A stretch of 64,000 bases of DNA, from the NCBI RefSeq assembly GCF_019711565.1, contig NZ_JAIGNN010000001.1, forward strand, positions 1,240,001-1,304,000, written 5' to 3'. Source of the stretch: Qipengyuania proteolytica (GTDB taxonomy: Bacteria; Pseudomonadota; Alphaproteobacteria; Sphingomonadales; Sphingomonadaceae). The translations under genes were made by a program, and so were the position numbers. The stretch's first letter is position 1. The number at the start of each line of letters is the position of its first letter. Under the pieces are notes generated by a model. The model was not told the origin of the DNA, searched no databases, and was given only the letters and a program-made list of their open reading frames with translations. Positions 45,640 to 53,391 of this stretch are shown piece by piece.

Positions 45640-45661
45640 GGTCCCGGCGCGAACCGGGACC
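45640..45661. terminator. hairpin between convergent trxB and MAPEG genes
   Basis: GGTCCCGG (45640-45647), loop of six, CCGGGACC (45654-45661): a perfect 8-bp stem located in the 38-nt gap between two 3' ends. No T-run follows on either side, so it is at most a weak bidirectional terminator. Confidence 0.4.
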
Positions 45662-45671
45662 GCAGGCAGCC

Positions 45672-46106
45672 TTACATGTGGATGTCGAACACGCTGATCG
45701 CCGCGTGGAGGATCAGCGCGATGAGCACGAGGCTCGCCAGCGCGTAGAGCACGAAGCGCACCATCACGACGTTGGCGGTCGCCTGCACCAGCGAGTGGAT
45801 GATGCGCAGCCCGACGTAGATCCACGCCAGCAGCGCGTTCATGCCATCGCCCCACCCGATCATCGCGAGCAGCAGCGCGACTGCGTAGAACACGGTCGGC
45901 TGTTCGTGGAGGTGGTTGTGGTTGTGCGCCTTCCACTGCACTTCCGCCGGTAGCGCATCGTCGAGCGCCTTGGTCCGCCGTGCGTCGTTCGGCTGGATCC
46001 CCGCCTTGCTCATCGCGGGGATGCGGGTGACATACATCCACAGCCACATCACCATGGTCCAGGCGAGCAGGACGACGACGGGCTGCAGGATTTCGGCTTT
46101 GATCAT
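45672..46106 (-). CDS. MAPEG family membrane protein
   Basis: The 144-residue integral membrane protein has four predicted helices, with the MAPEG-typical basic/aromatic region W-K-A-H-N-H-N-H-L-H-E-Q-P-T-V-F-Y after the first helix. In this family glutathione binds near such residues in MGST/LTC4 synthases; the present histidine-rich version is bacterial and uncharacterised. ATG at 46104-46106 has GGAG six bases upstream. The paralogue 11 nt upstream is 150 residues long. Confidence 0.85.
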   Translation of the reverse strand: MIKAEILQPVVVLLAWTMVMWLWMYVTRIPAMSKAGIQPNDARRTKALDDALPAEVQWKAHNHNHLHEQPTVFYAVALLLAMIGWGDGMNALLAWIYVGLRIIHSLVQATANVVMVRFVLYALASLVLIALILHAAISVFDIHM

Positions 46107-46117
46107 GGTCATCTCCG

Positions 46118-46570
46118 TCAGGCCGGGGCGAAGGCGGGATCGTGGAACAGGGTCGCCATGACCGCGCGGATGGCGAGGGCGGTGAGCGCGAGCGTCGAGA
46201 CGAGGAAGATCAGGAAGCGGACCTTCACGACGTTGACCGTCGCCTGATAAACCGAATGGACGATGCGCAGCGCGACATAGGCCCAGGCGAGCATGACGTC
46301 GATCGGGCCAGCCCCCATGATCGCCAGGATCACGACCGCCGGATAGAAGATGGTCGGCTGTTCCATGAGGTGCGCATAGTTGTGCGCCTTCCAGTTCACC
46401 TGGTCCGGGATCACCCCTTCCAGGTCCTGGCCGCGCCCGCCGGGCTTGGCCGAGCCGGCGCTGCGCCCGGCCTTGGCCATGGCGGGAAAGCGCGTGAACG
46501 CCATCCAGAAAAGCATGACGAGCGACCATGCGACGAGGACCGCCGCCGGCGCGAGCATCTGGGCTTGCAT
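46118..46570 (-). CDS. MAPEG family membrane protein, second copy
   Basis: This 150-residue paralogue has the same layout as its downstream neighbour: N-terminal helix, the W-K-A-H-N-Y-A-H-L-M-E-Q-P-T-I-F-Y region and three further helices. It starts at ATG 46568-46570 behind GGAGAGAA. The two genes are separated by 11 nt and surely share a transcript. Tandem duplication followed by divergence is the simple explanation. Confidence 0.85.
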   Translation of the reverse strand: MQAQMLAPAAVLVAWSLVMLFWMAFTRFPAMAKAGRSAGSAKPGGRGQDLEGVIPDQVNWKAHNYAHLMEQPTIFYPAVVILAIMGAGPIDVMLAWAYVALRIVHSVYQATVNVVKVRFLIFLVSTLALTALAIRAVMATLFHDPAFAPA

Positions 46571-46638
46571 TGAGTTCTCTCCCTGTCCCGACCCTGTGCG
46601 GCGAAACTGGAGTCGCCGCGGCCGATTGTCAAACGATC

Positions 46639-47592
46639 CTAGCCACCTGCCAGCGTCGCCGCATAGCTCGCCGCATCGGTGTTGCCGCCGGTGAGCAGGA
46701 TCACGGTATCCGCGTCGAGCGGGACCTTGCCCGCCAGTGCCGCCGCCAGCGCCGCCGCGCCGCCGGGTTCGACCACGAGCCGCAGCTTCGCGAAGGCGAA
46801 GCGCTGGGCGGCGCGGACCTCTTCGTCGGTCACGCTGACCCCGGGCTCGGCGCGGCCTTGCAGGACGCCCAGGTTGATCGGCTTGGTCGCATCGGGCTGG
46901 AGCGCGTCGCAGATGGTCGCGGGCGGGTTCGCGCCCACGCGCACGATCTCTCCCGCGGCCAGCGACTGGCCGACCATGTCCCAGCCTTCGGGCTCGACCA
47001 CATGGATCGCGCTGTCCGGGCAGGCGAGGGCGAGGCCCGCCGCCAGCCCGCCACCGCCGCAACAGGCGACGAAGCGCGAGGGGCTGCGGCCCAGCTGCGC
47101 CTCCGCTTCGATCCCGGCGCTCCCCTGGCCCTCGATCACCCACGGGTCGCCGAAGGCATGGACCAGCGTCGCGCCGCTCGTCTCGATCAGCCGCGCGGCG
47201 ACCTCGTCGCGGTCCTCCTCGGGGCGCTCGTAGAGCACCACGTCGGCGCCCAGCGCCCGCGTCGCATTGAGCTTCACCTGCGGCGCATTGCGCGGCATCA
47301 CGATGGTCGCCCTGATCCCCAGCCGCTGTGCCGCCCAAGCGACGCCCTGGGCGTGGTTGCCGCTCGACACCGCAACCACCCCGCGCACGCGCTCCTCCTC
47401 GTCCAGCGCCGAAAGCCGGTGCCACGCGCCCCTGATCTTGAACGCGCCGACCGGTTGCAGGACCTCGGCCTTGGCCCAGCATTGCACACCATCGATTTCG
47501 ACCGGCAGCAGCGGTGTCGGCGGCAGGATCGCGGCCACCTTTGCGGCAGCGTCGAGCACGCCTTCGCGGGTCGGGCGGCGCTGTTGGATCAT
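46639..47592 (-). CDS. threonine dehydratase / serine racemase-like PLP enzyme
   Basis: The 317-residue fold-type II PLP enzyme has the PLP-lysine segment G-A-F-K-I-R-G-A (Lys52), the substrate loop S-S-G-N-H-A-Q-G and the phosphate-binding glycine loop C-G-G-G-G-L. It lacks the C-terminal ACT regulatory domain of biosynthetic IlvA, so it is a catabolic threonine dehydratase or serine racemase-like. I chose ATG 47590-47592 with GAGGGGAAA upstream; the frame above it is not conserved. The tandem MAPEG genes follow it. Confidence 0.87.
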   Translation of the reverse strand: MIQQRRPTREGVLDAAAKVAAILPPTPLLPVEIDGVQCWAKAEVLQPVGAFKIRGAWHRLSALDEEERVRGVVAVSSGNHAQGVAWAAQRLGIRATIVMPRNAPQVKLNATRALGADVVLYERPEEDRDEVAARLIETSGATLVHAFGDPWVIEGQGSAGIEAEAQLGRSPSRFVACCGGGGLAAGLALACPDSAIHVVEPEGWDMVGQSLAAGEIVRVGANPPATICDALQPDATKPINLGVLQGRAEPGVSVTDEEVRAAQRFAFAKLRLVVEPGGAAALAAALAGKVPLDADTVILLTGGNTDAASYAATLAGG

Positions 47593-47834
47593 GTTAGGAT
47601 TTCCCCTCGGGCAGTCTGTAGACATGGACCGCATGGACCACTGTCCAGGGCAAGAAAAGTCCATCCGCCACCGACCCTGAGGAAAGGGTGGTCATGGGGC
47701 AGGGGGTGGCATGGGATCATGCCGTGCGGTCTGCCCGATCGCGCAGCAGTAGGAAACGCCTTTTGCGGATCGTTTGGCGGTGCTCGCACATTTCGCTAGG
47801 GGACCCCCAAGATTCGAATTCGGAGAATACAAAC

Positions 47835-49046
47835 ATGTCGACAGTCCTCGTGATCGGTGCCGGCGGCGTCAGCTCGGTCTGCGTCCATAAGATGGCGATG
47901 AACAAGGATATCTTCACGGACATCCACCTCGCCAGCCGCACCAAGAGCAAGTGCGACGCCATCGCCGCCTCGGTGAAGGACCGCACCGGCTTCGAGATCA
48001 GCACCTACGAGATCGATGCCGAGGAAGTCCCGGCCATGGTCAACCTCATCAAGAAGGTCGGCCCGAGCCTCGTGGTGAACCTCGCGCTGCCTTACCAGGA
48101 CCTTCCGATCATGGATGCCTGCCTCGAGGCGGGCGTGTCCTATCTCGACACCGCGAACTACGAGCCCAAGGACGAAGCCAAGTTCGAATACCACTGGCAG
48201 TGGGCCTATCATGACCGCTTCAAGGACGCAGGGCTGATGGCGCTGCTGGGTTCGGGTTTCGATCCGGGCGTCACCAGCGTGTTCACCATGTGGCTGAAGA
48301 AGCACAAGCTCAAGACCATCCGCCAGCTCGACATCCTCGACTGCAACGGCGGCGATCACGGCCAGGCCTTCGCCACCAATTTCAACCCGGAAATCAACAT
48401 CCGCGAAGTGACCGCGCCCGCGCGCCACTGGGAGAACGGCGAGTTCGTCGAAACCCCGGCGATGGCGAAGAAGGTCGAATTCGACTTCGAGGGCGTCGGC
48501 CCGAAGAACATGTACATGATGTATCACGAGGAGCTGGAAAGCCTCGCCAAGTTCAACCCCGAGATGGAGCGTGCGCGCTTCTGGATGACCTTCGGCGACG
48601 AGTACATCAAGCATCTCACCGTGCTGCAGAACGTCGGCATGACGCGGATCGACCCGATCAAGTACAAGGGCAAGGAAATCATCCCGCTGCAGTTCCTCGC
48701 CGCCGTCCTGCCCAAGCCCGAAACGCTGGGCGAAACGACCAAGGGCAACACCAATATCGGCGTGATCGCGACCGGCGAAGCGCTCGACGGCTCGGGCGAG
48801 AAGACTTTCTACATCAACAATATCTGCAGCCACGAAGCGGCCTACGAGGAAACCGGCAACCAGGCGGTGTCCTATACCACCGGCGTGCCCGCGATGATCG
48901 GCAGCGCGATGATGGTCACCGGCACATGGTCGGGCGACGGCGTGTTCAACATGGAGCAGATGGACCCCGATCCCTTCATGGACATGCTCAACGAACATGG
49001 CCTGCCGTGGCAGGTGAAGGAACTCGACGGCCCGGTCGACTTCTGA
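47835..49046 (+). CDS. carboxy(nor)spermidine dehydrogenase (saccharopine dehydrogenase family)
   Basis: The 403-residue enzyme starts with a Rossmann motif (L-V-I-G-A-G-G-V) and belongs to the saccharopine dehydrogenase-like family; the segments N-L-A-L-P-Y-Q, L-G-S-G-F-D-P-G-V-T and N-G-G-D-H are those of carboxynorspermidine dehydrogenase. It condenses putrescine (or diaminopropane) with aspartate semialdehyde and reduces the Schiff base. The matching decarboxylase is three genes downstream in the same coupled string. Its stop overlaps the next ATG (TGATG). Confidence 0.9.
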   Translation: MSTVLVIGAGGVSSVCVHKMAMNKDIFTDIHLASRTKSKCDAIAASVKDRTGFEISTYEIDAEEVPAMVNLIKKVGPSLVVNLALPYQDLPIMDACLEAGVSYLDTANYEPKDEAKFEYHWQWAYHDRFKDAGLMALLGSGFDPGVTSVFTMWLKKHKLKTIRQLDILDCNGGDHGQAFATNFNPEINIREVTAPARHWENGEFVETPAMAKKVEFDFEGVGPKNMYMMYHEELESLAKFNPEMERARFWMTFGDEYIKHLTVLQNVGMTRIDPIKYKGKEIIPLQFLAAVLPKPETLGETTKGNTNIGVIATGEALDGSGEKTFYINNICSHEAAYEETGNQAVSYTTGVPAMIGSAMMVTGTWSGDGVFNMEQMDPDPFMDMLNEHGLPWQVKELDGPVDF

Positions 49047-49471
49047 TGCGGTTTCGCTGCGCCCCCTTCCTTGCGGTTTTCGCGCTGGCGGCCTGCACCG
49101 CACCGGGAACCGTGGTGGAGGGGGGTGCCGTCGGCGAGGCAGAGACCGGCACACAGGGCGTGTCCACCGGCATGCCCGCACTTCCCGGCGACGCGATGAC
49201 CGATGCCGAGAAGGCGAGCTGCCTCGCGAAGGGCGGGACCGTCGAACGGCGCGGCATGATCCAGGCAGAAACCTGCGTCACGCCCTATGCCGACGCGGGC
49301 AAGACCTGCACCGATGGCGATGAGTGTGAAGGCAAGTGCCTTGCCTATGGAAGGGTCGGCAGCCCGCCAGGCGAACAGGTCGAGGGCATTTGCGAACGCG
49401 ACGACCGGACCTTCGGCTGCTTCGGCATCGTCGAGGATGGCAAGGTGGAAGCGGGACTGTGCGTCGACTGA
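49046..49471 (+). CDS. cysteine-rich lipoprotein of unknown function
   Basis: This 141-residue protein starts in the stop of the dehydrogenase gene (TGATG) and has a lipoprotein signal with lipobox L-A-A-C (Cys17). The mature part carries eight further cysteines, mainly in the C-terminal half (C-x4-C-x3-C near T-C-T-D-G-D-E-C-E-G-K-C), enough for four disulfides. I do not recognise a family. It lies between two polyamine enzymes and directly before the PAL-like propeller, suggesting a periplasmic partner of it. Confidence 0.75.
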   Translation: MRFRCAPFLAVFALAACTAPGTVVEGGAVGEAETGTQGVSTGMPALPGDAMTDAEKASCLAKGGTVERRGMIQAETCVTPYADAGKTCTDGDECEGKCLAYGRVGSPPGEQVEGICERDDRTFGCFGIVEDGKVEAGLCVD

Positions 49472-50418
49472 TATTTGTCGCACTGGCGGCGCTGGGGGGG
49501 TGCGGTGATCTGCCCCCCGAAGAGGCTGCCCGTGCCGAAGTGCGGACCGACTGGGCGCAGCTGCCGGAGGATCTGGCGTGGGGCGAGGTCAGCGCGGTCG
49601 ACACCGACAGCCATGGCCATGTCTTCGTCCTTCAGCGGGCGGGCCGCAAATGGGTAGAGCCTTTCCCGCGCGAGCCGATCGCAGAACCCGTGGTCCAGAT
49701 GTTCGCCCCGAACGGCGTGTTGCTGGCCAGTTGGGGCGCGGGGCAAACCGTCATGCCGCATGGCCTTTCGATCGATGAGAACGATGCGGTGTGGATCACC
49801 GATGTCCAGCGCGAGCAGGTCCTGCGGTTTTCGCATGATGGCGAACTGCAGGGCGCATGGGGTGAACGCGGCGTGGGCGGCGATGATGCCGGACACTTCG
49901 GCAGGCCCGCCGATATCGCTCTGGATCCGGACACTGCCTTCATCGGCGACGGCTATGTCAATTCGCGCCTTGTCGTATTCGACCGTGAGGGCCGTTTCCT
50001 GCGGCAATGGGGCAGGACGGGGAGCGGCGCCAATGGCCTCAGCATCCCGCATTCGGTCGCGATCGAAGGAGACACGATCTATGTCGCAGATCGCGAGAAT
50101 CGCCGCATCCGCCTCTACGGCAAGGACGGAACAATCGTGGCCACGCTCGACACGCCCGGCCATCCCTATGCCGTGAAACCGCTCGGTGCAGGCTGGTTCG
50201 TTTCGCTCGAAGGTCGCGACGCTTCCGATCGCAGCGGCGCCATCCTGCGCGTCTGGCGACCGGATCTGACCGTCGAGCGCGTGCTCGATGCCAGCGCCCC
50301 GCAAGACACGACCAAGGGTCACGATCTTGCGATCGGCGCCGACGGCACCATCTTCATCGCCGACGTGGAAGGCGGCCGCCTGCTGACCACCACGCTCGCA
50401 CAGGATACCGCAGACTAA
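49459..50418 (+). CDS. NHL beta-propeller lipoprotein resembling peptidyl-amidoglycolate lyase
   Basis: The 319-residue protein (GTG start, 13-nt overlap with the previous gene) has a lipoprotein signal (lipobox L-G-G-C, Cys15) and a six-bladed NHL-type propeller. It keeps features of the PAL domain of peptide-amidating enzymes: M-P-H-G-L (His101), D-G-Y-V-N-S-R (Tyr166), P-H-S-V-A (His198) and G-H-D-L-A (His288), equivalent to the three zinc-binding histidines and the catalytic tyrosine of PAL, plus Arg60. It may be a zinc lyase on an amidoglycolate-like or other periplasmic substrate. NspC follows at TAATG. Confidence 0.8.
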   Translation: MRRLIFVALAALGGCGDLPPEEAARAEVRTDWAQLPEDLAWGEVSAVDTDSHGHVFVLQRAGRKWVEPFPREPIAEPVVQMFAPNGVLLASWGAGQTVMPHGLSIDENDAVWITDVQREQVLRFSHDGELQGAWGERGVGGDDAGHFGRPADIALDPDTAFIGDGYVNSRLVVFDREGRFLRQWGRTGSGANGLSIPHSVAIEGDTIYVADRENRRIRLYGKDGTIVATLDTPGHPYAVKPLGAGWFVSLEGRDASDRSGAILRVWRPDLTVERVLDASAPQDTTKGHDLAIGADGTIFIADVEGGRLLTTTLAQDTAD

Positions 50419-51596
50419 TGGAAACCAGAGCCGGCGACCCGGGCGCCTTCGCCCATTTCGACCTCGACCGCGTCAACAGCCCCGCCTTCGTGGTGGACGC
50501 GGCCAAACTGCGCGCCAATTGTCAGGTGCTGGCGGACATCCGCGATGCGGCGGACATCAAGGTGCTGGCCGCCCTCAAGGCGTTCAGCATGTGGTCGACC
50601 GCGCCGATCATTGGCGAGTATCTCGACGGCGTGTGCACATCCGGCCTGTGGGAAGCCCGCCTCGCATCGGAGTTCTACGATGGCGAGATCGCGACCTATT
50701 CGGCCGCCTACAAGCCCGAGGAACTGGTAGAGGTCCTGCGCCTGTCGGACCACGTGATCTTCAATTCGCCCGGCCAGCTCGAACGCGCGAGGCTGATCCT
50801 CGACGCGGCGCGGGCGGCCGGACAGGACTTCGACGTCGGCCTGCGGATCAATCCGCAGCATCCGACCGGCGAGGTGCCGCGCTACGATCCCTCCAGCCCC
50901 GGCAGCCGCCTCGGCTTCCCGCTCGACCAGCTGACGCCCGAGATCATGGAGCAGGTCGACGGCATCCACTTCCACAATCTCTGCGAGCAGGATTTCGAGC
51001 CGCTCCACGACACCTGGGACAAGGTGTTCGACGCGATCGAGCCGTGGTTCGGTCAGCTGAAATGGATCAACATGGGCGGCGGCCACCACATCACCCGCGC
51101 CGACTACCAGCGCGAGGAGCTGGTCGAGTTCCTCAGGGACGCCAAGGAAGACACGGGCGCGGAAATCTACCTCGAACCGGGCGAGGCAGTGGCGCTCGAT
51201 GCGGGCATCCTCGTCGGCACGATCCTCGATACCGGCTTCAACGGCGTGCCGGTCGCGGTCGCGGATATCTCTGCGACCTGCCACATGCCCGACGTGATCG
51301 AGGCGCCGTACCGCCCCGCCATGCTCGGCGAGGTGCAGGACGATGGCGTGCCCGAGGTGCGCATCGGCGGCCCCTCCTGCCTCGCCGGGGACATCATCGG
51401 GGACTACCGCATTCCCGGCGGCGCGGAGGTTGGCAAGCGGTTCGCCTTCCTCGATCAGGCGCATTATTCGATGGTCAAGACCAACACCTTCAACGGCGTG
51501 CAGCTGCCCGCCATCTACCTCTGGGACAGCGATTCAGACCAGCTCGAGCTGGTGAAGGAATTCGATTACGAAACCTTCCGCGACCGGCTGAGCTAA
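50418..51596 (+). CDS. nspC: carboxy(nor)spermidine decarboxylase
   Basis: This 392-residue PLP enzyme is of the alanine-racemase fold with the lysine segment L-A-A-L-K-A-F (Lys54), H-F-H-N-L-C-E, G-G-G-H-H and E-P-G-E-A. It decarboxylates carboxynorspermidine or carboxyspermidine to norspermidine or spermidine. Its ATG shares a base with the stop of the propeller gene (TAATG). With the dehydrogenase upstream and the ornithine decarboxylase downstream it completes a route from ornithine to spermidine that needs no decarboxylated SAM. Confidence 0.94.
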   Translation: METRAGDPGAFAHFDLDRVNSPAFVVDAAKLRANCQVLADIRDAADIKVLAALKAFSMWSTAPIIGEYLDGVCTSGLWEARLASEFYDGEIATYSAAYKPEELVEVLRLSDHVIFNSPGQLERARLILDAARAAGQDFDVGLRINPQHPTGEVPRYDPSSPGSRLGFPLDQLTPEIMEQVDGIHFHNLCEQDFEPLHDTWDKVFDAIEPWFGQLKWINMGGGHHITRADYQREELVEFLRDAKEDTGAEIYLEPGEAVALDAGILVGTILDTGFNGVPVAVADISATCHMPDVIEAPYRPAMLGEVQDDGVPEVRIGGPSCLAGDIIGDYRIPGGAEVGKRFAFLDQAHYSMVKTNTFNGVQLPAIYLWDSDSDQLELVKEFDYETFRDRLS

Positions 51597-52546
51597 CGTT
51601 CCGCCCGCTCGCGGTCGAGTTCCTCGGCAAGGCTGGCGAGCGTGCCGAACTGCGCGTTGCATTCGCGGACCTTGGCGTGGTCGTCTGCCGGGTTGATCGA
51701 GCCGCTTTCGAACATGTTGCCGCTCTCGATCGCGATCACCAGCTCGCCGCGGTGGAACAGCGTGCGCACGTTCTTGCCGTCGAACGATTGCTCCAGCGCC
51801 ACCAGCCGTTCGATATACTCGGGGTGCGCGAGCCAGCGCGCCTCGACCTGGTCGGTCGAATAGAGGTCGAAAGTGTCCTCGAACTGCGGGCTGACCATAT
51901 CGACATATTGCAGGTGCAGGCCGCCCAGCTTCACCGTATCCTTCTTGCCGCCGAGGCCGAAGAAGCTCTTGTGCTTGCCCGCGCGTTGCAACAGCGTGAC
52001 GCCGTGGAACTGCCGCCGCGAGGCGATGCGGATGATCGCGCCGCGGTACACCGTGACCCAGCGGCGGTTCTTGCCCGAGCCGCGCTGCTCCTCGAGATGC
52101 GCCTCGTAGAGCCGGAAATCGTGCCCGCCGAGCGTGCCGCTCCACTCGTCCTCGAAATTCTTGCGGTCGTGCGAGGGGAGCAGCCCGAAGCTGTGTGCCA
52201 GGTCCCATTCGTGCCCGGGCTCCAATTCGTGCGAATAGGTGAGGCCCAGCGATTGCGCGATGGCGGCATTGATGCCGATCTTCACCGTCTTCTTCGCTTC
52301 GGCGATCGGCCGGTAGCCCCAGTATCCCGCCGCAGCGATCGGCAGGCCCGTCAGCCACATCTTCGGTTCGACCCCCCAAGCGGGGCCGAACCACAGGAAG
52401 CCCAGGAAGGGCAGGATGAACACTGCCGACATGGTCCAGCGCCAATGCGCTTTATCCTTGGCGGCAGCGCGCACGGCTACCTGGTCGTGCAACCACAGGC
52501 CGAGATCGCCCGACAGCAGGCTGTCGACATCCGCGCTGACCGCCAT
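51593..52546 (-). CDS. DUF3137 membrane protein
   Basis: The 317-residue protein has two N-terminal membrane helices (about residues 38-56 and 65-80) and a cytoplasmic DUF3137 domain (about 125-300) with the R-G-x-I-I-R-I and F-H-R-G-E-L-x-I-A-I-E segments. Function is unknown. It is divergent from lemA, with which DUF3137 genes are frequently paired, and its 3' end overlaps nspC by four bases. Confidence 0.85.
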   Translation of the reverse strand: MAVSADVDSLLSGDLGLWLHDQVAVRAAAKDKAHWRWTMSAVFILPFLGFLWFGPAWGVEPKMWLTGLPIAAAGYWGYRPIAEAKKTVKIGINAAIAQSLGLTYSHELEPGHEWDLAHSFGLLPSHDRKNFEDEWSGTLGGHDFRLYEAHLEEQRGSGKNRRWVTVYRGAIIRIASRRQFHGVTLLQRAGKHKSFFGLGGKKDTVKLGGLHLQYVDMVSPQFEDTFDLYSTDQVEARWLAHPEYIERLVALEQSFDGKNVRTLFHRGELVIAIESGNMFESGSINPADDHAKVRECNAQFGTLASLAEELDRERAER

Positions 52547-52615
52547 CTGCGGTGTTCCTCCCTTAACGATTTCAGCGTACCATAGACCCGCAAACGTAAA
52601 AGGGGGGTTTTAGCC

Positions 52616-53188
52616 GTGTTCGAAGTCGCCAGTGCATTCTGGACCTCTGTCGCCCTGTTCTTGGGTGCGGGCCTCGTGATCATGCTGATCGTCGTCTACA
52701 ACCGGCTGGTCGGCCTGCGTCAGAACGTCCGGCAGGGCGTGGCCGATATCGATGCGCAACTGCGCCAGCGGCATGACCTGATCCCGAATCTGGTGAGCAC
52801 GGTGAAGGGCTATGCCGCCCACGAACAGAACACGCTCGACGCCGTCGTGAGCGCACGCAACAAGGCGGCCGACGGCCCGATCAGTTCGGCCGACGAGCAG
52901 ACCCTGCGCGTCGCGCTCGACCGCCTGCTGGCGCTGGGCGAGGCCTATCCCGACCTCAAGGCCTCGGCCAATTTCCAGGAACTGCAGCGCGAGCTGGCCC
53001 ATGTCGAGGACAAGCTCGCCGCCGCGCGCCGCGCCCTGAACGCCGCCGTTTCGCGCTTCAACACCGCGCGCGAGAGCTTCCCGGCGGTGCTGTTCGCGGG
53101 GCTGCTCGGCTTCCGAGAGGCCGATTTCCATCGCCTCGACGATAGCGAGAAGGGCACCGTGGACCAGGTTCCGCAGATCAGTTTCTGA
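52616..53188 (+). CDS. lemA: LemA family protein
   Basis: The 190-residue protein has one N-terminal membrane anchor (about residues 8-25) and the LemA helical domain with Y-N-R-L-V-x-L-R-Q-N-V, D-I-D-A-Q-L-R-Q-R-H-D-L-I-P-N-L-V and the long coiled C-terminal part. GTG start at 52616 with AGGGGGG upstream. LemA proteins are envelope proteins of unclear function. It is divergent from the DUF3137 gene by 69 nt. Confidence 0.92.
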   Translation: MFEVASAFWTSVALFLGAGLVIMLIVVYNRLVGLRQNVRQGVADIDAQLRQRHDLIPNLVSTVKGYAAHEQNTLDAVVSARNKAADGPISSADEQTLRVALDRLLALGEAYPDLKASANFQELQRELAHVEDKLAAARRALNAAVSRFNTARESFPAVLFAGLLGFREADFHRLDDSEKGTVDQVPQISF

Positions 53189-53272
53189 TCCCGGGCCGAC
53201 AGCGGCACGACCCATCTCAACTGAGGCCCGCCGCACCCCGGCGACCCCTTGCGAATTGGCTGCGCATATTCA

Positions 53273-53300
53273 CTTGCGGTGCATGAGAATCAGTCTATAC
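53273..53300 (+). promoter_or_regulatory. probable promoter of ornithine decarboxylase
   Basis: CTTGCG (53273-53278), 16 nt, CTATAC (53295-53300), the same type as at rpmF and mgtE. It would start transcription near 53307, leaving an approximately 85-nt leader. Confidence 0.45.
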
Positions 53301-53306
53301 GCGCCT

Positions 53307-53391
53307 CTCCCGCTGCCCCAAGGGGACTTCCTAACCGCAAGGCAGCTTGTCGTTTCATGGTCCGCAAGGACTGTTTAGGGGGTCCCTTGAG
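53307..53391 (+). ncRNA. structured leader resembling the speF RNA element
   Basis: The odc leader has several nested helices: GCTGCC (53312-53317) can pair with GGCAGC (53341-53346); CCCC-aa-GGGG (53316-53325) is an alternative; GGTCC-GCAA-GGACT (53359-53372) is a GNRA-capped hairpin. Segment 53320-53327 can also pair with 53382-53388, next to the AGGGGG ribosome site. Alphaproteobacterial ornithine decarboxylase genes are preceded by the conserved speF RNA motif, which this resembles by position and by eye. Identity is inferred. Confidence 0.55.

Noticed and set aside
45640..45661. The trxB hairpin as a strong terminator
   Set aside because: There is no T-tract on either side; listed only as a weak candidate.
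44203..46047. A 614-codon open frame antisense to trxB and the tyrosine phosphatase
   Set aside because: It crosses two well-supported genes and shows no domain.
53347..53391. Start of ornithine decarboxylase at the TTG at 53347
   Set aside because: This would translate the structured leader; TTG 53392 has AGGGGG at the right distance and begins at the conserved protein region.
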